This document shows, one piece after another, positions 55,125 to 64,000 of a DNA stretch of 64,000 bases (positions within the stretch are counted from its first letter, which is position 1; every line of letters begins with the position of its first letter). The position numbers and the translations under genes were made by a program. The notes below the pieces were generated by a model. The model ran no database searches. It had not been told where the DNA came from and was given only the letters and a program-made list of their open reading frames with translations. The stretch covers positions 71,228,828 to 71,292,827 of the forward strand of contig CM055274.1 of NCBI GenBank assembly GCA_029237695.1. The letters are read 5' to 3'. This stretch comes from Conchocele bisecta. Taxonomy: Eukaryota > Mollusca > Bivalvia > Lucinida > Thyasiridae.

Positions 55125-56618
55125 TGTCCCGCCTGCTTTAGCAGAAGTGGGACATAGGCATAGCTTTTCCATCGGCGGCGTATGCGTCGGTGTCAACATT
55201 TCACGTTAAGTTTTTGCGTTTAGCTCAATTTCCAGAAAACTATAAGTCCTATGACCTCCATAATTGGTATGCATCAACACTGTGGTGTAACCATCTCACA
55301 CAGAGGGAGCCCATGTGACCTTGACCTAGTTTTCATGGTTCATTGACTTACTTTTCACATGGATTCAACATTAAGTTTTTGCGTTTAACTATGTTTCTAA
55401 AACTTAACGCTCAGGTTAATTCTCAGGTTAATTCATTGTAACTTCTGTTTCCCTCAATGAAATGCTTTAATATTCCATACATGCATTTGTAACAACATCC
55501 CACATAATTCTACAGAAAGCCCATGGTGCCCGCTAACCCCAAAGGTCAAGGTCACTGGCTTAGTAATTTCCGGGTTTGGAAAACTTAAAGCTCGGTTTAA
55601 TTTATTACAACTTCTGTTTCCCTTGATGGAATGCTTTGGTATACATTAACACTGTGGTGTAACCATCTCACACAGAGGGAGCCCATGTGACCTTGACCTT
55701 GACCTAGTATTCATGGTTTATTGACCTACATTTCACATGCATTCAATGTTAAGTTTTTGCATTTAGCTCAGTTTCCGGAAAACTATAAGTCCTAACTTGG
55801 TTTACATCAACACTGTAGTGTAACATCTCACACAGAGGGAGCCCAGGTGACCTTGGCCTAGTTTTCATGGTTCATTGACCTACTTTTCACATGCATTCAA
55901 CGTTAAGTGTTTGCGTTTGGCTATATGTTTCTAAAACTTAACGCTCAGGTTAATTTGTTGTAACTTCTGTTTCCCTCAATGGAATGCTTTAATATTCCAT
56001 ACATGCATTTGAAACAACATCCCGCATCATTCTACAGAAAGCCCATGGTGCCCGCTAACCACAAAGGTCAAGGTCACAGACTTCAAAAATGTCTAGTATA
56101 GAAATTTAGCATTGGTTCCAGGAGATACTGTACATGTCGTTGGTGGCATTCTTGTTTGTGTTTAGCTGTTTTTTTTTTAAAAATAAGTGTTTTGGTTTCT
56201 GTTTATTATCCCCTCGCATAGCAAAAATGGGATATAGGGATGCAAAAGTTGTCTGTTCGTCCGTCTGTCCATCACAAAAATTAACATTGGGGTTAATCTG
56301 CAATAACTTCTGTTTCCATTGATGGAATGCTTTAATATTTCATAGGTGCATTTGTAACATCATCCTGAATCATTCTACAGAAAGCGTATGGTGCCCGCTA
56401 ACCCGAAGGTCAATGTTTTGTTTCAAAAACTTTACACTTCATTATAACTTCTCTTTCCCTCAATGGAATGCTTTAATATTTCATAGGTGTATTTTTAACA
56501 ACATCTCACATCATTCTACAGAAAGCCCATGGTGCTCACTAACCTTAACGTTTTTTCAAGCTCCTTATGTACTATCAAACTGCGCCAGGTGGGACATCTT
56601 GTTCCGCGGAGCTCTTGT
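55125..56618 (+). mobile_element. Hairpin-headed Helentron-like element (TGTCCCGCC family)
   Basis: The head TGTCCCGCCTGCTTTAGCAG folds on AGAAGTGGGACA. The body has diverged repeats of CTCACACAGAGGGAGCCCA and AACTTCTGTTTCCCTCAATG. The 3' part has CAGGTGGGACA, the head inverted, then GCGGAGCTCTTGT. It split a family Q SINE, whose sequence continues on both sides. Confidence 0.7.
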
Positions 56619-56757
56619 GTATTGTAAATATTCAGTTCTGATTTTGGGACCCCCCCCCCATTTGTACATGTACATGTTGTACATGTAATATCCCATTGAC
56701 CTGGCCTTAAATGACCTTAGCTGTTGATAGGTCGTTAAACCCCAACAAACAAACAAA
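56619..56757 (+). repeat. Right half of split family Q retroposon
   Basis: TATTGTAAATATTCAGTTCT, a C run, then GATAGGTCGTTAAACCCCAA with a CAAA tail. Confidence 0.65.
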
Positions 56758-56759
56758 TC

Positions 56760-57520
56760 AATGTATGAGGCTGTACATATGTAACAAGCGAATCTAACAT
56801 TTGTGATGATTCAATATAGTATTTTTTTTTAACTTTTTGACTGATTTCATAAGACACGTGACATAGCCTTGTTTCTTAAATCAGTAAATTTTTATCTTTT
56901 AGATCATCACTCGAGTAAAATGATATCTTTGCCAATTTTCTTCATATAAATATGTTGGAAACGTGCAGTGGTTAATAATCATAAACCATGTCGTAAACAA
57001 GTGAGGCTATAACGTTAACGACTGTCAAAATTAATTCAAGAATCACTTCCAATGGGTGAAGTAATTCATGATCGGTAGCTTGAAGGGCACTTATTGGCAC
57101 AAAGTCTTGACTAGTAAATCATGTGCTAGTGGCTAATTCCAGAAAACAGCTAATTCTGTGTCTAATTCTTGGAGATTTATTTACTTACCTCAGTCTCTAT
57201 AAGTCGAACTACTGATTATCAAAAGTCCAATTTCTTGGTCCCAAGGTACATGTTTTCTCATTCAATAAGTATATTCAAAGTATATTCCTGACCTCTCGGT
57301 GTAGACAGTAGTTATAAAACATTTGCCAGGCCATTGTAACATCGAAAATGTTTACATTGGAAATGATGGAAGCAGAATTGGCGACTAATTATGACATCAA
57401 CAACAATTGTTAATTCAAAGAGATCACATGATGCAGATCATTGGAATGGGTAATTTCATATATTAACTTATCTACTTTGGATTTAAAAAAAATATGTAAT
57501 ACTTCATATTACAGTTTATC
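56760..57520. other. Intronic stretch, no gene seen
   Basis: Only a fragment resembling the start of the 8158 unit (TCAGTCTCTATAAGTCGAACTACTG near 57190) was noted. Confidence 0.45.
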
Positions 57521-57729
57521 GTAATCTCGCTAAATATTCGGACACCATTTATTTGGGGAAATACATAAAATATATGTTTTCCCTCCAACTGAGCATGCCA
57601 ATATTTAGGGTTAGTATGGCAGTAATGGTTTAATAACATTAACAATGTATTTGGATACAATTTGTTTTGGGAAACCCCTATTTAATAGGGGTTTCCCAAA
57701 GCAAATTGTGTCCGAATATTTACGGTTAC
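57521..57729. mobile_element. TIR MITE (CTAAATATTCG ends), intact copy
   Basis: Ends GTAATCTCGCTAAATATTCG and CGAATATTTACGGTTAC; interior stem AAACCCCTATTTAATAGGGG. Confidence 0.75.
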
Positions 57730-57917
57730 TACGATACTATGCCTTGTTCGAGAATGCTTGGTATATTTTATTATATATTCTCCAGTGCTAGATGCGGTAA
57801 ATCATAGAAATATCCCATCAAGATGTTCTACTTATTACATTGCTGTATATCACATCTATCAATATGGCTGTGACTGGAGAAATGGGGAAGCCTAGAGCCT
57901 AAGACGACCTATATTAT

Positions 57918-58275
57918 AGGAATGAATGACCTTTTTGTGGAATTTATCGGGGTATAAACTTGGAAAAGTCGCGGGAATACTGGACGAGGCCTTCCGGCCT
58001 TCGTCCAGTATTCCCGCGACTTTTCCAAGTTTATATCCCCGATAAATTCCACAAAAATGACATTCATTCCTTATAATTCCAGCAATTGAAATAAATTAAT
58101 CAAGAAAATGTGCTTATTTTCCGTTTTCTTGAGAATTAGTTTAACTGCGCCTGACGGTTACGGAAAGTAGTTCGGCGTGGGAGTTTACTGGGATATAAAT
58201 TTTGGACTGAGACTTGCTACGGGCCAATCAAATGTTAGGGAATTGTGTAAATATTTTTGTGCTGGAATTATTACT
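57918..58275. mobile_element. Palindromic MITE, family B, copy 4 (inverted)
   Basis: Hairpin 57920-58074, then the leader inverted to TTGTGCTGGAATTATT. Confidence 0.85.
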
Positions 58276-58279
58276 TGTT

Positions 58280-58940
58280 AGAAGCATGGAGGGTGTTTCA
58301 TTGATGGAATGGCAAAAAGTGCAGATCCTGATCAGCATAGGCTGATCTGGATCTACACTCATCGCAAAACCCATAAGCACTATTCCTCCAGTCACAGACA
58401 CAACTGAGTTCAATGAAATCCGGGTAGAAATCAAGGTATGTAACCAGGGATAACTCCTCAGTTCACAATATGGGTAGTTTCCCTTTTGATTTTCTCTGTA
58501 CAATACTCTTTTCTAGTGTACATGTTTGTCAGTCATCCATGGAAAATTGGTCATATCTTGTGTTATTCAGTGTAGCACACAAGTCTAGCCGTGTTATCGG
58601 TACCGTACGATTCATTCAGGGTCCGTCAATAAATGTGACCACACCCACATCGACCAACATTGACTGCGAGTGCAAATGTTATTGTAAATTTTAACTTTAC
58701 TCTTAACCATATATCACTCTGAAGTATTTTGTATGGATCTTCCTTGTATACTTTTGAAGTATTCCATTAATCAGAAAGTGGTGTTTTTGTGCAAGAAGAT
58801 ATCCACGAACAGTGCAGATCCTGATGAGATGGCTCGTTATGAGCCATATCATCTGGATCTACACTGTTTGCAAATGTTGGGAAAGCGGTCTGTAGTGTTG
58901 AAAGCATTAAGAACTTCTTCGTCCTACAATGTTTAGAGGC
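58280..58940. repeat. Family F repeats and intervening noncoding DNA
   Basis: GATCCTGATCAGCATAGGCT with CTGATCTGGATCTACACTC (58325-58360) and CAGTGCAGATCCTGATGAGA with ATCATCTGGATCTACACTG (58810-58865) are two members. No gene was seen between them. Confidence 0.6.
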
Positions 58941-59046
58941 CCAGGTTACTATACGAAAGACATATTTAACCCATTACATGCGGAATATATCTTTACGGGT
59001 TTGAATTCTTTTTAATATTTTATTTTTATTTTTGTTATTTCTCAAT

Positions 59047-59120
59047 GAAAGTATATGTTATGACCACTCATTTGCACCATCTCAATAAGACGGTTCAAAT
59101 AGTGGTCGCAACATATATTT
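59047..59120. mobile_element. Hairpin MITE family C, copy 4
   Basis: Arms GTATATGTTATGACCACTCA and the inverse; outer end AACCCATTACATGCGGAATA at 58970. Confidence 0.75.
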
Positions 59121-59401
59121 CCAAGAACATTAATTTTAAAGAAAATTATTTATGATTTTTCCCAATCAAAATGGCATATCCTCTGCATGAAATGAGTTAA
59201 AGACTGTATGACAGTTTCAATGTTTATTGTTTTGATGAACCCTCCATTTATGCATCTACTACCAAAAACATTGTGTAATATTCTCCTGCTTAGAAAGTAA
59301 GTAAGCGTGGTTTTGTCTGATCGTGTCCCATTCAACTGGTTGACTGATGACTGACTTTATCAGCTATCTCACTATGCATTGACCAAATACACACTGACTG
59401 A

Positions 59402-59764
59402 TAATTCCAGCACAAAAATATTTACACAATTCCCTAACATTTGATTGGCCCGTAGCAAGTCTCTGTCCAAATTTATATCCCAGTAAACTCCCACGCCGAA
59501 CTACTTTCTACAGGTGTGCTGTCAGTGCTGTCAATGTAAACAAATGGCTGCTGTCTGTCAAAATACACACATTTTCTTGATGAATTTATTTCAAATGCTG
59601 GAATTATAAGGAATGAATGGCCTTTTTGTGGAATTTATCGGGATATCAACTTGGAAAAGTCGCGGGAATACTGGACGAGGCCTTCTGGCCTTCGTCCAGT
59701 ATTCCCACGACTTTTCCAAGTTTATACCCCGATAAATTCCACAAAAAGGCCATTCATTCCTATA
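59402..59764. mobile_element. Palindromic MITE, family B, copy 5
   Basis: Leader from AATTCCAGCACAAAAATATT, where a short segment is replaced (AGGTGTGCTGTCAGTGCTGT), then hairpin 59610-59763. A partial arm follows at 59875-59935. Confidence 0.85.
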
Positions 59765-59964
59765 ATAACCAATAGGATAAAAATAAACAATTGGCGATAA
59801 AAAAAATAATTTTTTCTCGAAAATTGTAATTTTTTATCGCCAATTATTTATTTTTATCGCCAATTGCGAAAGTGGCTTTTCCAAGTTTATACCCCGATAA
59901 ATTCCACAAAAAGGCCATTCATTCCTATAATAACTTCTTGTTGTATTCTGCATTGACTACATAG

Positions 59965-60350
59965 ATGGACGCATATCCGGGTCACAATTACTGCCTCTCG
60001 TGTTCCAATGGTCAAGCTCATTCGATGTTATCGAATAACGTCAGTGTAATGACGCACTGTGAACGAGTTATTTTCAACGAGACCATGTTATTTTGCCCAT
60101 GCTTTCTCATAAAATGTTACCTGATAAATAGAATAACGTGCTACTGTCTTTTGATAACAAGTTTATCAGGGGCGACTTGGAAGCAGTAGGAATTGCTCGG
60201 CAAGCCTCGGAATTGGTACTCGTTTCCTTGCCTAGTCTGGTAAACTAGATATGAAAAGACACTAGCCTTGTATTCTCTATGTGCAATGATATATATGATT
60301 TGCCTCATCAGTGACACTTTAATTATGTTAAGTAATTCATACTGCAGCAG
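59965..60350. other. Intronic stretch, no gene seen
   Basis: Includes an inverted pair near TTATCGAATAACGTCA / GATAAATAGAATAACGTG, but nothing recognisable as a gene. Confidence 0.4.
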
Positions 60351-60722
60351 GGCTCCAGATAAGGAATTAGTAATTGAGTATTGTCACTCCATCATTTCTG
60401 AAGCAATTAAGTATTTCAAAATTTTAATTGGGTAAAATAAAATCACACTACTGTTTACACATAAACAGACAGCAATTATTGAATAGTTTGCTTCGAAATG
60501 AAAACATGTCTTGGCATTTCATTAGAATTGTCTCCAAGATGTGTTTTCATGGAAAATAAGTAAAATATGCTATATTTGTGGTCTGTTTATTGTTTTCTGT
60601 ATCATGATAAAGGTACCACACATTTGTTATTGCTTTTTGATACTCGCTACTTCTGATTTCAATTGGGTTTTTGGCAATGTTAATTGGGTATATAAGCAAA
60701 TACGCAGCTTATCTGGAGCTCT
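60350..60722. mobile_element. MITE family I, copy 4
   Basis: Ends GGCTCCAGATAAGGAATTAG and CGCAGCTTATCTGGAGCTC. The right arm of the internal hairpin is deleted relative to 50699-51249. Confidence 0.75.
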
Positions 60723-61337
60723 GCTGCAGTAATTATTTGGCTTAAGCGTTTATAATATTGTCTGCAAATGTAAAGGCAAATTGTCTCAGATGATGTCTCG
60801 CACCATTTCATTTGATTTTGACTTTGTGTTATATTCTACTATATACCATCATATACTCTGATATATGGGAGATAACTTGATAATTGTGAACCATAATGCT
60901 GATCTGGATATACACTGGTCACAAAACCCATAAGCCCCATGTCTCCAGTCATAGCCACATTTAATAAAGTTCACCTGTCTGTGTGCAATATTTCCTACCT
61001 TCCTTTGTTGCTGTTTTTGAAGGCTGACCTTATGTCTAGAGACGGATATTATGACAGTTAGAAACACATACATAGTAGACAAGTGTTCATTTTAGTTCAG
61101 TTTAGTTTACCCTTTCAACACCACAGGCCTGTATAGTGGTATTGGCAAACAGTGTAGATCCAGATGAGCCGGCTCAACAGGATCTGCACTTTTTGCAAGT
61201 AATTTTCATATTTTTGAGAACAATAACACCCCCTTTTCATAAATGGACTGGTCTGAAGATCATTTTGTGACAATTGGATTGGTTGCAAAATTAACATATC
61301 AAAATCCATTCCAGTTACTTATGTGTGAACGGGTTGA

Positions 61338-61838
61338 AGGTACATGCCCACTCAGTAGGCACAAAATGTTCTTTATATCAAGAGATATCCATCATCTGAG
61401 ACATTTTCTGGCAAAATAAACATTCATCAACATTACCCCATGTATTGATTGGCATTATTATATATTTTATATCAGACTTAAATTTCCACACTGATATCAT
61501 GGGCGATAACCGTGTTTCCTTAAAATGTTAACAGACATTACTATTTATTCTCTGTATTTTTTTTTATGTACAATGATCATACTTCATAATCTGCCGAAAA
61601 TACGCATTTAATTAGTATAAATAATTAAAAAATATGCCTCATTTGCATATGAATATAGCCTGATACCACCTCGAGTCACTATCAGTAAAATATATATTAC
61701 TAAATGATTATATCTGTATAGCAGGCACTCGTAATTTTTAGAACTGGTGGAATAATGACACAATTATACACTTATTTAATTGCTATAAAGAACATTTTGT
61801 ATCTACAGTACTGAGTGGGCATATATATGTACCTTTAA
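61338..61838. mobile_element. TIR element (AAGGTACATGCCCACT ends), intact copy
   Basis: About 500 bp with ends AAGGTACATGCCCACTCAGT and CTGAGTGGGCATATATATGT. The interior matches, inverted, the two halves of 44880-46193 (for example TATGCCTCATTTGCATATGA). No coding capacity. Confidence 0.8.
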
Positions 61839-61842
61839 TCTA

Positions 61843-63100
61843 TTATCAGATTGACATTTTTCCAAAGTCACAACCGGGAGTTTTATACTTATCTAGAGCG
61901 ATGCTTTTGTCTTGAAATTGATGTCCTGTGTCTGTAATTTCTGAGAATGTTCTCTTAACGTCCTACTCAAAATCAGGCAGTTTGCTTGGCCGAGACTGAG
62001 CACAGCTCAGCCTCGGCCAATCAAACTTCCGGATTATGAGAAGAGTACATGATCAGAAAGTTCTGAATATAATCATAGACCATGTTTGGTACTTACCTGC
62101 AGCGATGGGTTTGTCTTGGAATTGACATCTATTTCCCAGACTGATTAGACTAGTCAATCTTGCCGCCATCCCACGGGAGATGGTGTCCTTGTTTGGATTG
62201 ATGTTCCAGTGTCGTGTCCCCTCCTAACTTTGTCCCTATACCCAGCTGCATCATTGAAGGAAACGTATGATGACATTGTACAGAGTAGTTGTGGCATTGT
62301 AAATATATGATGATACGTACATTGACTAGTTAGCAAATTGTCTGTCTGTCCACCAACGTCCGGTGGGTTTAGTTAGGGGCGTGGCCTAACACAAAAGATT
62401 CCTTTGATTTATTCCATAAGCTCATACATTCTATAGATGTTTAGGGGCTTTTTCTTTGTTCTTCAAACAATGGAAATACCCCATAAAACCAAAATTTTCG
62501 TCCGTCCACCCGTCCGCCTGTGATTATGAGCTTGCATCCATCTATATATGAATTGTCGAACTTACATAAAACGTCATTCAATCAGTCAGCCTCAGTTTCC
62601 TAACCTCTCCTAATACACCTGATGTAAAGGGACACCACTCTGGTATTATCCATGTACATGTAATATGGGCCTCCGCCCGAGAAAATACACACTAATGTTG
62701 CGACCAGCATATCCCCTGATCAGACTGCGCATCTGCGCAGTCTGATTAGTGGCTATGCTGTTCGCCATTCAGTCAAAACAATTAGAATGTACTTCAGCTA
62801 TGTGACTAAGCACGACAATCATGATCTTCAATGTTGTAAGGCATCTTTCGTCAGCATGCGGCCCATATCCAGTGACTGTCGTGTAATGTATATGTTTCAC
62901 ATCAAAATGAGTATTGGCAGGTGTGTGCATCATAATGATGCATTCATCCTTAAAGAATCAAGTGTGATTCACACCTGGGGTCAAGTTATCTGGCGTAGTA
63001 CAGATTCCTGACACTGAATCAGCACACGCAGCCTTTTAACCAATTTCATGCGGAGGATATGTCATTTTGTTTGTGAAAAAATTCTAAATATTTTGTTTAT
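61843..63100. other. Intronic stretch with minor repeats
   Basis: A hairpin GGCCGAGACTGAGC/GCTCAGCCTCGGCC lies at 61988-62022, similar in plan to GAGCCCGAGCTGTGCCACAG at 13967. A family F repeat lies at 62695-62780 (CTGCGCATCTGCGCAG). No gene was seen. Confidence 0.5.
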
Positions 63101-63565
63101 ATGTGCTTAGAAGTATATGTCGTGACCACCATTTGAACCGTCTCGTTTTGTGATTTTTCCTTTTTTTAATAAAATTTTACAAAATAAAAAGTTCTTTTGT
63201 TGACACTGCCCAAAAATCATACTTTTGTGTAGGGGGTGAGTGAATAGGTTTCATATTTTGTGTCACATTTTTTATTAATTTCATTTTTTCTCACAATGTG
63301 CTGATCATATACTTTCATTGAGAAATAAGAAAAACAAAAATGAAATATTTAAAATATTTCCTACCCGTAAAGGTGTATTCCGAATGTAATGGGTTATTGT
63401 GGACAGTTTTAGTGTAGTTCTAGTGCTGAATGTTCAACACTCTATCTGTACATGACCTTGCTGTTGAATAGATGCAAAACCCTAATCAATTAATCATTCA
63501 ATCACTCAATCAACCAATCACTCAACCAATCAATCGATCACCATCAACTGCGTGTTCTGTTCCAG

Positions 63566-63722
63566 GCCTGGCTGGCAATGTAGCAGCTGTAAAAGGGAAG
63601 ATAAGCACAATACCCAACAAGAAACTAGAAGTGCCCAACAAGAAGCTAGATGAGCATGAAAACAACACGGAGGACAGTAGCGACAGTGACGAGGATGGGG
63701 AAATCTGCTCCGCTGATGAAGG
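63566..63722 (+). CDS. AFF (lilliputian-like): AFF-family exon with acidic serine stretch
   Basis: The exon runs from after TGTTCCAG to before GTGAGT. Its first two bases complete a codon begun by the exon at 44025, and its last two bases (GG) leave an open phase for the next exon. It encodes LAGNVAAVKGKIS, then a doubled NKKLEVPNKKLDE, then EDSSDSDEDGEICSADE. An acidic Ser/Asp run following the ELL-binding segment is the order seen in AFF proteins, where that region belongs to the transactivation part. The acidic run is a probable CK2-type phosphorylation site by composition. The gene continues beyond 64000, where the C-terminal homology domain is expected. Confidence 0.8.
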
Positions 63723-63867
63723 GTGAGTTACCTCCATTCATGTTGATCTGGCTCGATGGGTATGATGGTGCATTTCCTACCCGTCAGTTACTGTCCTTTT
63801 GAACCAATGTGTTTGCTTAATTCATAGTAGTATGGATACAGTAGTTTTGTTGAACAATGTCCTGTAT

Positions 63868-63933
63868 AAACCACTCATTTCAACCATCACATCCAAATGG
63901 ACGACTTAAATGAGTGGTCACAACATTTACTTT
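63868..63933. mobile_element. Hairpin MITE family C, copy 5
   Basis: AAACCACTCATTTCAACC inverted in ACTTAAATGAGTGGTCACAA; about 145 bases after the exon donor at 63723. Confidence 0.65.
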
Positions 63934-64000
63934 AAAGAATAATGATGAAAAACATAGAAACCTTTTCACTTTCGAAATTTTCTTGCTTCAAAAGATTAAT

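Larger units (their letters stand above)
7080..63722 (+). other. Partial AFF-family gene span (five exons seen)
   Basis: Five exons join as phase 0/0, 0/0, 0/0, 0/1 and 1/0-type boundaries without a stop, giving about 335 codons. The order of motifs matches AF4/FMR2 family proteins: the LGNY segment, then the EMT...PLTAI...KFPF segment, then acidic serines. Introns are 3,430, 2,536, 30,160 and 19,510 bp. The start codon, the KERERR-type N-terminus and the C-terminal homology domain are not in the window. Additional phase-0 microexons inside the large introns cannot be excluded. Confidence 0.85.

Overview
The window reads as intronic DNA of an animal, most likely a bivalve mollusc. It has GT-AG exons with matching phases, low coding density, tRNA-derived SINEs, abundant foldback MITEs, and hairpin-headed repeats followed by GTCCGTCCG microsatellites of a kind I associate with bivalve genomes. 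The taxon call is inference. There are no bacterial operons, rRNA genes or CRISPR arrays.

One host gene is visible. Five plus-strand exons (7080-7799, 11230-11253, 13790-13864, 44025-44055, 63566-63722) join in consistent phase. They encode the middle of an AF4/FMR2 (AFF/lilliputian) family protein, the scaffold of the super elongation complex. The conserved pieces are the LGNY/LLGI segment of the N-terminal homology region, the IDDMLKEMT...PLTAIQTP...KFPF motif that binds ELL in human AFF4, and an acidic serine stretch. The first and last exons of the gene lie outside the window. The introns (about 3.4, 2.5, 30.2 and 19.5 kb) hold everything else.

Intron contents, left to right: a 442-bp satellite (1-1070); SINEs and hairpin MITEs (1.9-7 kb); a 1.37-kb tandem duplication (8158-10910); palindromic MITEs; a hairpin-headed element with 147-bp tandem repeats (15.6-16.9 kb); another with a SINE inside it (17.4-19.2 kb); a 5.3-kb element whose core is a higher-order satellite of about 495 bp, itself invaded twice (22.0-27.3 kb); a 4.46-kb hAT-like element with an exact 8-bp target duplication (27466-31921); and a 7.0-kb transposon (34834-41831). 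That last element has about 345-bp terminal inverted repeats, a 3-bp target duplication, a paralogous empty site 7 kb-element-free at 33882-34035, and a decayed minus-strand gene with XPG/FEN-like nuclease motifs. It best fits the Academ superfamily. From 42 to 63 kb there are nested MITEs, a 603-bp element with a 6-bp target duplication, 57-bp and 150-bp tandem arrays, and more SINEs.

The most unusual pattern is that several repeat families with unrelated heads share one plan: a 5' hairpin, a copy of that head inverted near the 3' end, then a fixed TCTTGT (or CTCTAG) terminus, often with a tandem-repeat core. This resembles Helentron/HINE elements with asymmetric terminal inverted repeats.
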